Positions 8,626-17,206 of a stretch of 64,000 nucleotides of DNA are shown in pieces. Each line of letters begins with the position of its first letter. Within the stretch, counting starts at the first letter, position 1. The notes under the pieces were generated by a model, which did no database searches, was not told the DNA's origin, and saw nothing but the letters and a program-made list of their open reading frames with translations. Both the position numbers and the translations under genes were made by a program. This stretch comes from Brevundimonas sp. UBA4553 (GTDB lineage Bacteria; Pseudomonadota; Alphaproteobacteria; Caulobacterales; Caulobacteraceae), in contig NZ_DGLD01000002.1 of assembly GCF_002387245.1 (NCBI RefSeq), positions 62,001-126,000 of the forward strand. The letters run 5' to 3'.

Positions 8626-9528
8626 TCAGGTCGAGGGCGGGGCGGGGCGCATGGCGCGGCCCTGATCGACCAGCCAGCGGACGAAGGCGCGTCGCGCCCG
8701 CGACGGCTCGCCTGCGCCGGGGATGGCCGCGACCGCCGCGCCATCGGGCTGAAAGCCGAAGGGGGCCAGCAGCCGACCGTCTGTGACTGCTTCCGCCGCC
8801 AGCGCCCAGGGCAGCACCGCCGCGCCCCATCCCGCGAGGGCGGCGTCCAGCACGAAATGCAGATGAGCGACCGGACGCTCGGAGGTCGCGGTCGACCTAT
8901 GGCCGCTGAGCGCCGACCAGTCCGTCCATCCGCTCAGGTGGGTACGCGCGGTCAGGCGGGGCGCGGCCAGGATCGCCGCGCGCGCGTCCGGACCCGCGAG
9001 GGCCGGCGCTATCACCGGGCCCACGGCGCTGGGGGTCACGACCTCGGCCTTCAAGGACTCGATCCGTTCGGGGTCCAGCAGGCGCAGCACGACGTCGGCC
9101 CCGCGACGGCTGACCGCATGGGGCGCCAGTTCGACCAGATGGACCCGGATCTCGGGATGCAGGCGTCCGAAGTCGGCCAGACGCGGGATCAGCCATTTGA
9201 CCGACAGGCTGGCGTTGACGGCGACGTGCAGGTCCTGACCCTCGCTGCGGGCTCGCGCCACGGCGGCGGCGACCCCGTCGAAGGCGGCGGTCAGGCCGGG
9301 CAGCAGGTCGCGGCCCCCCCGCGTCAGCGTCAGGGCGTGGCGCGGCCCCTCGAACAGCCGAACCCCCATCTGGGCCTCCAGCGCCTTGACCTGACGACTG
9401 ACGGCGCTGTGGGTCACGTTCAGCTCGGCCCCGGCCAGGGTGGCGCTGCCGGTCCGCGCCATGGCCTCGAACGCCCGCAAGGCGTTCAGCGAGGGCAGGG
9501 CGGCCCCGGATGTGAGGTTTTCGAACAT
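8626..9528 (-). CDS. LysR-family transcriptional regulator (GcvA-like)
   Basis: The 300-residue regulator has the LysR winged helix at residues 10-68 (LNALRAFEAMARTGSATLAG, then HSAVSRQVKALEAQMG and LFEGPRHALTLT). An effector-binding domain of periplasmic-binding-protein type follows. ATG 9528 is preferred to the upstream start because AAAGGG directly precedes it. It diverges from the MFS gene across a 56-bp gap, and LysR proteins commonly control the divergent neighbour, so the MFS transporter is the likely target. Confidence 0.92.
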   Translation of the reverse strand: MFENLTSGAALPSLNALRAFEAMARTGSATLAGAELNVTHSAVSRQVKALEAQMGVRLFEGPRHALTLTRGGRDLLPGLTAAFDGVAAAVARARSEGQDLHVAVNASLSVKWLIPRLADFGRLHPEIRVHLVELAPHAVSRRGADVVLRLLDPERIESLKAEVVTPSAVGPVIAPALAGPDARAAILAAPRLTARTHLSGWTDWSALSGHRSTATSERPVAHLHFVLDAALAGWGAAVLPWALAAEAVTDGRLLAPFGFQPDGAAVAAIPGAGEPSRARRAFVRWLVDQGRAMRPAPPST

Positions 9529-9584
9529 ACCCTTTCCGATAGGTCGCTTTCGTTCCCGCGGCAATGCGAGGATCAGGGCGACCC

Positions 9585-10730
9585 ATGTCGTCCCCTGCTC
9601 ATCGTCTGATCGTTCCCGTCCTCGGCTTCGGCCTGATCGTCGCCTTCGCCTCCAGCTACTATCTGCTGGGCGTGCTGGCCGAGCCGCTGGCGGCGGGGAC
9701 AGGCACGACGCCGTCGCTGGTCTTCGCCGGGCTCTCCGGGGCCTTTCTGGTTTCGGCGGCGCTCAGCCCCTTCGGCGGCCGCTGGGTCGACCGGCGCGGC
9801 GGGCGCGAGGTTCTGGCGGTCGCCTCCGTGGTTTTCGCCGCCGGTCTGGCGGGCCTGGGCCTGTCGCAGGGGCCGATCAGCGTGGTCGCCTCGATCCTGA
9901 TGCTGGGCGTGGGGATGGGCGTGGGCTTCTACGGCCCGGCCTTCGCGGTGCTGGTGGCCCTGCACGGCGAGGCGGCGAAAAAGCCGATCACGGCGGTGTC
10001 CCTGATGGGCGCCTTCGGCGGCGCGCTGGGCTGGCCGCTGACCCTGGCCATGATCGAGGCGGTCGGCTGGCGCGGGGCCTGCTTGGGATGGGCAGCCCTG
10101 CATCTGCTGGTTTGCCTGCCGCTCTATCTGACCTTGCTGCCGGACGGGCGGGCCGGACCCCGTCCGTCAGCGGAGGTCGGGCGGGTGCGTTGGGACGGGC
10201 GCATGATCCGGCTGGCGGTCCTGTTCGCCGGGGCCTGGTGGATCGCCACGGCCATGAGCGCCCACCTGCCGCGCCTGATGGGCCGCCTGGGGCTGGCGCC
10301 GGTCGAGGCGGCGGGCGCGGCCAGTCTGATGGCGGCTGCGGCGGTGGGGGTGCGGCTGCTCGCCTTTCTGACCTCCGGCAGGGGCTCCCCGGTCGCCGTG
10401 CTGCGGTTCGCCACCCTGCTGCACCCCCTGGGCGCGGTCGTCGCCTTCTTCGGGGGCAGGTCGCTGGCTGGGGCGGCGGCCCTGGGTCAGGGGGCGGGCA
10501 ACGGCCTGCTGTCCGTGGCCTCGGGCGTCCTGCCGCTGCACCTGTTCGGCAAGGAGAACTACGCCACGCGTCAGGCCCTGATCCTGACCCCGGCGCGCTT
10601 CCTTCAGGCGGCGGCCCCGCTTAGCTACGGCGTTCTGCTGGACCGTTCGGCAGGGCTGGCGCTGCTGGCGTCGAGCGCCGTCTGCGTCCTGATGTTCGCC
10701 ATGACCTTCGGGCTGGAGCGGCGCGCCTAG
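9585..10730 (+). CDS. MFS transporter
   Basis: The 381-residue inner-membrane protein is predicted to have about 12 transmembrane helices. It carries the MFS loop 2-3 motif as GGRWVDRRGGREVL and the glycine-rich helix GVGMGVGFYGPAF. The ATG at 9585 has an upstream GGGCG. The protein looks like the small-molecule antiporter group that includes YfmO/CynX-like and oxalate-formate-like carriers, but the substrate cannot be deduced. It diverges from a LysR gene and its last 4 bp overlap the convergent MocR gene. Confidence 0.88.
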   Translation: MSSPAHRLIVPVLGFGLIVAFASSYYLLGVLAEPLAAGTGTTPSLVFAGLSGAFLVSAALSPFGGRWVDRRGGREVLAVASVVFAAGLAGLGLSQGPISVVASILMLGVGMGVGFYGPAFAVLVALHGEAAKKPITAVSLMGAFGGALGWPLTLAMIEAVGWRGACLGWAALHLLVCLPLYLTLLPDGRAGPRPSAEVGRVRWDGRMIRLAVLFAGAWWIATAMSAHLPRLMGRLGLAPVEAAGAASLMAAAAVGVRLLAFLTSGRGSPVAVLRFATLLHPLGAVVAFFGGRSLAGAAALGQGAGNGLLSVASGVLPLHLFGKENYATRQALILTPARFLQAAAPLSYGVLLDRSAGLALLASSAVCVLMFAMTFGLERRA

Positions 10731-12181
10731 ATCACCGGCTCAGGGTCGGCCAGCAACCTCGTCTTGCGCGGTCCGGCGCGGTCCAGGGAACGCCAGGCGG
10801 CGGCTAGGCCCTCCACGGCGCGGTCCAGATCCGCCTCCTCGCGGCTGAAGGGCAGGCGGATGAAGCGGTCGAACGCGCCGTTGACGCCGAAACGCGTGCC
10901 GGGCGGGATGCGCACGCCATGATCCGGCGCGGCCAGGGCCAGGCGCGTGCTGTCGGGCCGGGGCAGTTCGACCCACAGCGACAGGCCGCCGTCGGGACGA
11001 CGCGTCTTCCACTCGGGCAGGACTTCCGCCAGTTGTCCGCGCAGATGGGCTTCGCGCTGGACGATGATCCGGCGGCGCGCCGCCAGCGGCGCCGGGTCGC
11101 CGGCCAGCAGGACGGCGGCGGCCAACTGCTCCATCACCGGCACGCCCAGATCCAGCGACGGGCGATGGCGCACCACCGCCTCCACCACCTCGGCGTGGGC
11201 GCGCAGCCAGCCGACGCGCAAGCCGCCCCAGTAGGGCTTGCTGGTCGAGCCCAGCCGGACCACGTGCGGCCCGTGATCCACGGGCGGCGGCGGCGGGCGG
11301 TCGAACCACAGTTCGCGCAGGGTGTCGTCCAGCACCAGCAGGGCGCCGACGCGGGCCGCCGCCGTCGCCAGGGCGGCCTCGTCTTCCGTCGACAGGACAT
11401 GGCCGGTCGGGTTCTGGTGCGCCCCGATCAGATAGATCATCCGGGGTCGGACACGGGCGATAGCGGCCAGCATCCCGTCCATGTCCCAGCCCTGCGCCGT
11501 CATGGCCACGGGGCTGAGGTCGAGGCCGGCCTGCATCAGGGCGTCCAGGGCGTGGGGATAGCCGGGATGCTCGACCACCGCCCGATCGCCGGGCCGCGTC
11601 GCCGCCCGCAGTAACAGGGCCAGGCCGCTGAGGGCACCCGCGCTGACGACGATCTGCTCGGGCGTGGTGGTCAATCCGTCGGCGGCGTAGCGCTCGGCCA
11701 CGGCGCGGCGCAGGACCTCGATCCCGAGCGGCTCATAGCCCCGGCTGGGCAGGTGGGCGGGCAGGGCCTCCAGCGCGCGGGCGTAGGCCGCGTGGACCTG
11801 TTCATCGGCGGGCATGGCGGCCGAAGCCATGTCGACGACGCCCGGCGCGTCGTCCCTCTGCATCGGCCCGTCGAGGCGTCGCACCGATCGCGACGCCGGG
11901 CTGGCGGGCAGGGCGGTGACGCTGCCCGATCCGGTGCGGCTGACCACGAAGCCGTCCGCCCGCAGTCGGTCCAGCGCCGCGCTGACGGTGATGCGGCTGA
12001 CCCCCAGGGTTTCGGCCAGCCGCCGCTCGCCCGGCAGGCGCGCGTTCAGCGACAGCCGCCCGTCGAGGATCATCAGCTTCAGGGCCTCTGACAGGCGGCG
12101 ATAGGCGGGCTCGCCGTCCGGCCCGCGCCAGCCGTTCAACTGACGCGACAGGGAGGCGGCGTTGACCAGGGCGGGGCGCAT
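10727..12181 (-). CDS. MocR-type regulator: GntR winged helix fused to aminotransferase-like domain
   Basis: The 484-residue protein has an N-terminal GntR winged helix (LSEALKLMILDGRLSLNARL and RLAETLGVSRITVSAALDRL). A fold-type I aminotransferase-like domain follows, with HQNPTGH and the PLP-lysine loop GSTSKPYWGGLRVGW. MocR proteins use PLP or its adducts as effector and rarely act as enzymes. The gene diverges from a YczE-family membrane protein over 60 bp, an arrangement known for MocR regulators, so it most likely controls that gene and itself. Confidence 0.93.
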   Translation of the reverse strand: MRPALVNAASLSRQLNGWRGPDGEPAYRRLSEALKLMILDGRLSLNARLPGERRLAETLGVSRITVSAALDRLRADGFVVSRTGSGSVTALPASPASRSVRRLDGPMQRDDAPGVVDMASAAMPADEQVHAAYARALEALPAHLPSRGYEPLGIEVLRRAVAERYAADGLTTTPEQIVVSAGALSGLALLLRAATRPGDRAVVEHPGYPHALDALMQAGLDLSPVAMTAQGWDMDGMLAAIARVRPRMIYLIGAHQNPTGHVLSTEDEAALATAAARVGALLVLDDTLRELWFDRPPPPPVDHGPHVVRLGSTSKPYWGGLRVGWLRAHAEVVEAVVRHRPSLDLGVPVMEQLAAAVLLAGDPAPLAARRRIIVQREAHLRGQLAEVLPEWKTRRPDGGLSLWVELPRPDSTRLALAAPDHGVRIPPGTRFGVNGAFDRFIRLPFSREEADLDRAVEGLAAAWRSLDRAGPRKTRLLADPEPVI

Positions 12182-12241
12182 AAGGCCATCCTCGCAAAAG
12201 CGGCCCTATAAAACAAGGCCAATAGTCTGTTCTGTGACCTC
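12182..12241. promoter_or_regulatory. Divergent MocR/YczE control region
   Basis: The 60-bp gap contains three GGCC tetramers at 12184, 12202 and 12217. The last two flank the only A/T-rich stretch (CTATAAAACAA). MocR proteins bind repeated short boxes, so these are candidate operator half-sites around the promoter. The YczE ATG lacks a clear ribosome-binding site. Confidence 0.4.
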
Positions 12242-12850
12242 ATGTTCATGCGTCGCTTCATCCAGCTTCAACTCGGCCTGCTGCTCTACGGGGCGTCGCT
12301 GGCCCTGATGGTCCGCGCCGATCTGGGTCTCAATCCATGGAGCGTCCTGCATCAGGGCCTGTCCGAACGGACCGGCCTCAGCCTTGGCATGGTCGTCAAC
12401 CTGGTCGGGGCTCTGGTGCTGTTGATCTGGATTCCACTGCGCCAGAAGCCGGGCGTCGGCACCATCTGCAACGTCCTGCTGATCGGCACGGCGGCGGACG
12501 TGGCGCTGTGGGCCTTGCCGCCTGTCGAGGGGCTGGCGCTGCGGATCGTCTTGCTGATCGCGGCCATCGTGCTGAACGGGGCGGCGACGGCGGCCTATAT
12601 CGGCGCGGGCCTCGGTCCCGGCCCGCGCGATGGTCTGACCACGGGGCTGGTCCGGATCAGCGGCTGGCGCATCGGCTGGGCGCGGACCGCCATCGAGGTC
12701 GCGGTCCTGGCCATCGGCTGGCTGCTGGGCGGCGTGGCCGGCGTCGGCACCGTCCTCTACGCCCTCGCCAACGGCCCTCTGGTCCAGTGGTTCATGGCCC
12801 GTTTCGAGATCGCCCCGAAACCACAGGTCAGCCCGGCGCCGTCAGTCTGA
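12242..12850 (+). CDS. YczE/YyaS/YitT-family membrane protein
   Basis: The 202-residue protein has five or so hydrophobic segments. It shows the family signature LNPWSVLHQGLSERTGLSLG near the N-terminus and the GPRDGLTTGL loop around residue 128. These YczE-type inner-membrane proteins are of unproven transport function and are frequently paired with MocR regulators, as here. The start could be ATG 12242 or ATG 12248. The 3' end overlaps the convergent metalloprotease-like gene by 9 bp. Confidence 0.88.
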   Translation: MFMRRFIQLQLGLLLYGASLALMVRADLGLNPWSVLHQGLSERTGLSLGMVVNLVGALVLLIWIPLRQKPGVGTICNVLLIGTAADVALWALPPVEGLALRIVLLIAAIVLNGAATAAYIGAGLGPGPRDGLTTGLVRISGWRIGWARTAIEVAVLAIGWLLGGVAGVGTVLYALANGPLVQWFMARFEIAPKPQVSPAPSV

Positions 12851-14350
12851 GGCGGTTTCGGCCGCTGGCGTCCTGATCTGATCCAGCAGGGTCCGGGCGC
12901 GCTCGACGTGCTCGCCGCCATGCGGATTATTGGCCACGGGCGCCAGCATGGCCGCCGCCTCCTCGCGCTGCCCGACACGCAGCAGGGCGTCGGCCGCCTG
13001 GGCACGGGCGCTCATGACCTGGGGCGCATAGGCGACGGCCAGGCGCCAGGTCTGCAGGTCGTTGTCGTTGGGATAGGTGTCGGCCATCCGGCGGATGCGG
13101 GCCAGGGCCAGATAGATCCGGTAGTCGGTCGGATCGGTTTGCAGGGCGCGCGCCAGATAGCCCTGAGCCTCGACATAGCTCTGGGCGAGATTGTCGGGGG
13201 CGTCGTCGCCGGCCCGAATGCGGGCGCGGGCCAGAAGTTGCAGGGCCTCCGCATCGTCGGGCGCGACGGCGAGCGCCCGTTGCAGCGCGGCCTCGCCCTT
13301 GGCGGCGTCGCCCCAGTTCATCTCGGCCCGCCCCAGGGCGACCAGCGCCAGTCGGTCGTCGGGATAGCGGGCGGCGTCGCCTCGCACCTTCTGCAGCAAG
13401 GCTTGGCCGTCGGCCTCGGTCTTGGGATAGCGGATGTTCAGGCTGTCCAGCAGCATTTGGTCGGCGCTGTCGGGCAGGGTCTGGAAGCTCATCGCCGGAC
13501 GGACGTCGTCCATGCGGATCTCCGCATAGCTCATCCTGCCGCGCAGATAGGCCTTCAGCGCCGCCTCCAGGCTGTCGGGCGTATGTCCAAGGTGAGTCTG
13601 CAGCGCCTCGAGCGGCGGCGTGCCCCCCGCCGTCGCCGCCAGATAGGCGTCCAGACCGCGGCGGCGGTCGGGGTCCATGAACATATAGTGGGTCAGCAGC
13701 CAGGACTGGGCGTAGAAGGCGCCGCGCATGCGGCGATTATCGAACGTGCGGGGGCTGCTGATCAGCAACTGTTCGATGGGCAGCCATTGGACCTCGTTCA
13801 GCGTCCGCAGGCGGCCCGGATTGAAGTAGCCGACCGTCACCTTGTCCGGATTATCGACCGAGGCGGTCATGAAGAACTCGGCGAAACCTTCGGTGAACCA
13901 GCCCGGATACCCGCCCGGAAAGTTCTGGAACATGAAGTGGTGGGCGTATTCGTGAAACAGGATGTCGTCGCCGCTGCGCCGGTTCAACACGGCGTAGACG
14001 TCGGTCTCGCTGGCCGAATAGAATCCGGCGACGCCTTCGGCCAGATTGGGATTCACCTGACGCAGGTCGCTGTTGGTGTAGACCAGATAGACCGGCAGCT
14101 TTCGCGACCCTTCCGTCGGGGGCACGCTGAGCTGGCGGCGTAGAAGGGCGTCGAACCGTTCCAGCCGTTCGGCGTGACGGCGGAGGTCGCCCTCGGAGCC
14201 TTCGCCATAGACCAGGAAGTTCGGGGTCTCGGCGCGTCGCCATTCGGCCTGGGCCGCCTGGACCGAACCGAGGGCGATCACCCCGCCCAGGAGCATGGCG
14301 CGCAGGGTCCGCGACAGCCGGCCGACGCGCGTTCCGTTCCAGTGAATCAT
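12842..14350 (-). CDS. Exported HExxH metallopeptidase-like protein with TPR tail (DUF1570-like)
   Basis: The 502-residue protein has a signal peptide ending near AAQAEW. A peptidase-like domain follows, with the zinc motif in DDILFHEYAHHFMFQNF and a downstream GWFTEGFAEFF that supplies a candidate third ligand. Residues 310-490 hold TPR-like repeats (LALVALGRAEMNWGDAAKGE and following). It should act in the periplasm or at the envelope, and no substrate is known. A clear paralogue of the same layout lies at 17207-18766. This start (ATG 14350) gives a long n-region with several Arg before the hydrophobic core. ATG at residue 19 is an alternative. Confidence 0.83.
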   Translation of the reverse strand: MIHWNGTRVGRLSRTLRAMLLGGVIALGSVQAAQAEWRRAETPNFLVYGEGSEGDLRRHAERLERFDALLRRQLSVPPTEGSRKLPVYLVYTNSDLRQVNPNLAEGVAGFYSASETDVYAVLNRRSGDDILFHEYAHHFMFQNFPGGYPGWFTEGFAEFFMTASVDNPDKVTVGYFNPGRLRTLNEVQWLPIEQLLISSPRTFDNRRMRGAFYAQSWLLTHYMFMDPDRRRGLDAYLAATAGGTPPLEALQTHLGHTPDSLEAALKAYLRGRMSYAEIRMDDVRPAMSFQTLPDSADQMLLDSLNIRYPKTEADGQALLQKVRGDAARYPDDRLALVALGRAEMNWGDAAKGEAALQRALAVAPDDAEALQLLARARIRAGDDAPDNLAQSYVEAQGYLARALQTDPTDYRIYLALARIRRMADTYPNDNDLQTWRLAVAYAPQVMSARAQAADALLRVGQREEAAAMLAPVANNPHGGEHVERARTLLDQIRTPAAETASD

Positions 14351-14501
14351 GAGCCGCCCCCGTTTCGACGCAGCCTATAGGTCGACCATGACAGCTGCAA
14401 AACGGCGATCGGTCGCAGCCGGGATGCGGCGTCCGAACCTCGCCAGACCCCGATGGGCGGGCATGAAAGGAAGGCGACGTCCATCACCGAGGGAGGTCCC
14501 C

Positions 14502-15266
14502 ATGCCTGTACTGTCCGACAAGGTCGCCATCATCACCGGAGCCAGTTCCGGTATCGGGGCCGCCGCCGCCCGCCTGTTCGCCGCCGAGGGCGCGGCGGTG
14601 GTCGTCACCGCCCGGCGCGAGGCTGAGCTGTCGGTCCTGGTCGCCAGGATCGAGGCCGAAGGCGGCCGCGCCGTCGCCGTGCCGGGCGATATCCGCGACG
14701 AGGCTCTGTCCGAGCGGCTGGTGCGCACGGCGGTTGATCGTTTCGGCGGCCTGGATATCGCGCTGAACAACGCCGGGGCCATTGGGGTCAATGAACCGAC
14801 GCCCGAGATCGCCCTGGACCGTTGGCGCGACACCCTGGACATCAACCTGACCGCCGCCTTCCTGGGCGCCAAACATCAGATCCCGGCCCTGCTGGATCGC
14901 GGCGGCGGCTCGCTGATCTTCACCTCGACCTTCGTCGGCCACGCCATCGGCATGCCGGGCATGGCGGCCTATGCGGCGGCCAAGGCGGGTCTGGTCGGCC
15001 TGTCGCGGGTCATCGCCGCCGAGTTCGGGGGCAGGGGCCTGCGCAGCAACTGCCTGCTGCCCGGCGGCACCGACACCGAGGCGGGGCGCGAGTTCGCCCA
15101 CACGCCCGAAATCATCGCCTTCGTCGAGGGAATGCACGCCCTGAAGCGGATGGCGACGCCGGACGAGATCGCCCGCGCCGCCCTGTTCCTGGCGTCGGAC
15201 GCCTCCAGCTTCATGACCGGAACGGCCATGCTGGTCGACGGCGGGGTGTCGATCAGCAAGACCTGA
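14502..15266 (+). CDS. Short-chain dehydrogenase/reductase
   Basis: The 254-residue classical SDR has the nucleotide-binding TGASSGIG at residues 13-20, ALNNAGAIG, and the catalytic YAAAK. The usual Ser position before the Tyr appears as Thr/Ser in FTSTFVG, with one extra residue in the loop. The end GTAMLVDGGVS is typical. It reduces or oxidises an alcohol/carbonyl with NAD(P), and the substrate is unknown. ATG 14502 has a strong GGGAGG upstream, so the longer frame from 14349 is not used. It converges on prfC with a 3-bp gap. Confidence 0.92.
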   Translation: MPVLSDKVAIITGASSGIGAAAARLFAAEGAAVVVTARREAELSVLVARIEAEGGRAVAVPGDIRDEALSERLVRTAVDRFGGLDIALNNAGAIGVNEPTPEIALDRWRDTLDINLTAAFLGAKHQIPALLDRGGGSLIFTSTFVGHAIGMPGMAAYAAAKAGLVGLSRVIAAEFGGRGLRSNCLLPGGTDTEAGREFAHTPEIIAFVEGMHALKRMATPDEIARAALFLASDASSFMTGTAMLVDGGVSISKT

Positions 15267-15269
15267 GGT

Positions 15270-16916
15270 TCAGCCCCGCTCCTTGGTCTTGGTGAAGGCG
15301 ATCTTTGGGAAGCGTTCGGAGACATAGCCGGTCTCCCACGACGACTTGGCCAGGAAGACCGGCGCCTGGTCGATGTCCACGGCCATCTGCGGGCGATACT
15401 TGCCGGCGAAGTCTTCTAGGTCGGCCTTGTCGCCAGCCACCCAACGCGCCTCGGCGTAGGGGCTGGGCTCGAAGACGACGTCGAGGTTGTATTCCTCGCC
15501 CAGGCGGTCGGCCATGACCTCGAACTGCAGCTGGCCGACGGCGCCGACGATGAAGTCCGAGCCCAGTTCGGGGCGGAACAGCTGGGTCACCCCTTCTTCG
15601 GCCAGACCTTCCAGCGCCTTCTTCAGGTGCTTGGCCTTCAGCGGGTCCTTGACCCGGACGCGTTGCAGGATTTCCGGGGCGAAGTTGGGCAGACCGGCGA
15701 AGCGCACCAGACCGCTTTCCGACAGGCTGTCGCCGACGCGCAGCACGCCGTGGTTGGGAATGCCGATGACGTCGCCGGCATAGGCGTCCTCGGCCAGTTC
15801 GCGGTCCGAGGCGAAGAACATGATGGGGGCGTTCACCGACAACTGCTTGCCGGTGTTCTGCACCTTCAGCTTCATACCGCGCTTGAACGACCCCGAGGCC
15901 ATGCGGAACATGGCGATGCGGTCGCGGTGGTTGGGGTCCATATTGGCCTGGACCTTGAAGACGAAGCCGGTGACTTCGGTCTGACCCGGCTCGACTTCGA
16001 TCTCGACCGGCGCCGGGGCGTTGCGGGTCTCGGGCGGGGCTTCCTTCCGCGCAGGCATGACTTTGGGCGGCGGGGCCCATTCGCCGATGGCGGCCAGCAG
16101 TTCGTCGATGCCGAAGTGGCGCAGGGCCGAGCCCCACAGCACCGGCGTCATGTGGCCTTCGAGGAAGGACTGGCGGTTGAAGGCGGGATAGCCGGCCTCG
16201 ATCAGCTCTTGGGTCTCCATCAGGGCCTCATGCTCGCCCGCCTCGAAATACTGGGCGGCGTCGGCCAGAGGCAGGGCCTCGGGGTGGGGCACGTCTTCTT
16301 TGGAGCCCGCAGGCTTCTTGGCGTAGGGCTGGAACTTGCCGGTGCCCATTTCGACCATGCCGCGCAGACGGTTACCGCTCTCGGCGGGCCACCAGATGGG
16401 GGCGGGGTCCAGCTGAAGACGCGAGGCGATCTCGTCCAGCAGGGCCATCGGGTCCTGGGCCTCGCGGTCCAGCTTGTTGATGAAGGTGATGATCGGGATG
16501 TCCCGCAGACGGCACACCTCGAACAGCTTGAGAGTCTGCGGCTCGATGCCCTTGGCGGCGTCCAGCACCATGATGGCGCAGTCGGCCGCGGTCAGGGTGC
16601 GATAGGTGTCTTCCGAGAAGTCCTCGTGGCCCGGCGTGTCCAGCAGGTTGAACATCTTGGCCACGCCGTCGGCCGTGGTGTGCTCGAAGGTCATGACCGA
16701 GGCCGAGACCGAGATGCCCCGCTCCTTCTCGATCTTCATCCAGTCCGACTGGGTCCGCCGGTTCTCGCCGCGCGCCCGCACGGCGCCCGCCGCGCGAATG
16801 GCGCCGCCCGCCAGCAGGATATGCTCCGTCAACGTCGTCTTGCCGGCGTCGGGGTGCGCGATGATGGCGAAGGTCCGGCGGCGGCCGGCCTCTTCAGGCA
16901 GGGTCAGTTTCGACAT
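15270..16916 (-). CDS. prfC: Peptide chain release factor 3
   Basis: The 548-residue translational GTPase recycles release factors RF1/RF2 from the terminated ribosome. The G motifs are AHPDAGKTTLTEH (P-loop), DTPGHEDFSEDTYR and NKLDR. RF3-specific features include the insertion RARGENRRTQSDWMKIEKER before the switch I region, and the C-terminal domains with FRPELGSDFIVGAVGQLQFE. The length is slightly above the usual 530, owing to a Pro-rich stretch near residue 260. The start at 16916 is the family start (MSKLTLPEEAGRRRTFAIIAHPDAG region). Confidence 0.97.
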   Translation of the reverse strand: MSKLTLPEEAGRRRTFAIIAHPDAGKTTLTEHILLAGGAIRAAGAVRARGENRRTQSDWMKIEKERGISVSASVMTFEHTTADGVAKMFNLLDTPGHEDFSEDTYRTLTAADCAIMVLDAAKGIEPQTLKLFEVCRLRDIPIITFINKLDREAQDPMALLDEIASRLQLDPAPIWWPAESGNRLRGMVEMGTGKFQPYAKKPAGSKEDVPHPEALPLADAAQYFEAGEHEALMETQELIEAGYPAFNRQSFLEGHMTPVLWGSALRHFGIDELLAAIGEWAPPPKVMPARKEAPPETRNAPAPVEIEVEPGQTEVTGFVFKVQANMDPNHRDRIAMFRMASGSFKRGMKLKVQNTGKQLSVNAPIMFFASDRELAEDAYAGDVIGIPNHGVLRVGDSLSESGLVRFAGLPNFAPEILQRVRVKDPLKAKHLKKALEGLAEEGVTQLFRPELGSDFIVGAVGQLQFEVMADRLGEEYNLDVVFEPSPYAEARWVAGDKADLEDFAGKYRPQMAVDIDQAPVFLAKSSWETGYVSERFPKIAFTKTKERG

Positions 16917-17060
16917 GGCGCGCACGTAGCGCGCGCAGCGCCGAAAGTCGATTGTCACGATGCCGTGAAAGACCCTTCGCGAAGCGGGGCTTTTGGGGGC
17001 ATGCTCATTTCTGTGAGACGCCGGTCCATGAGGTCGACGCCGCAAGGGAAAGGAAACGAC

Positions 17061-17198
17061 ATGGCTCTGGTGCATCCGGGCAAGGTCCCGCCCGCGCGTG
17101 GCGAGCGGGAACTTCACCCCGTCTTCGGTCTGATCTGCGGCTTCGGCCTGATCGCCCTGGCGGCGACGACCGTCCACATCCTGTTCGGACTGTTCTAG
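17061..17198 (+). CDS. 45-residue single-pass membrane protein
   Basis: The ATG at 17061 is preceded by AAGGAAA at good distance. The peptide has a hydrophilic N-terminus rich in Pro/Arg and a C-terminal hydrophobic helix (FGLICGFGLIALAATTVHIL). It lies divergent from prfC and 8 bp from the end of the next convergent gene. The function is unknown, and the confidence rests on the ribosome-binding site and the clear membrane helix. Confidence 0.6.
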   Translation: MALVHPGKVPPARGERELHPVFGLICGFGLIALAATTVHILFGLF

Positions 17199-17206
17199 GC
17201 TCCGCC

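Noticed and set aside
15253..16137. 294-codon minus-strand frame overlapping prfC in another frame
   Set aside because: Shadow of prfC with Arg/Gly-rich content; RF3 motifs are in the other frame.
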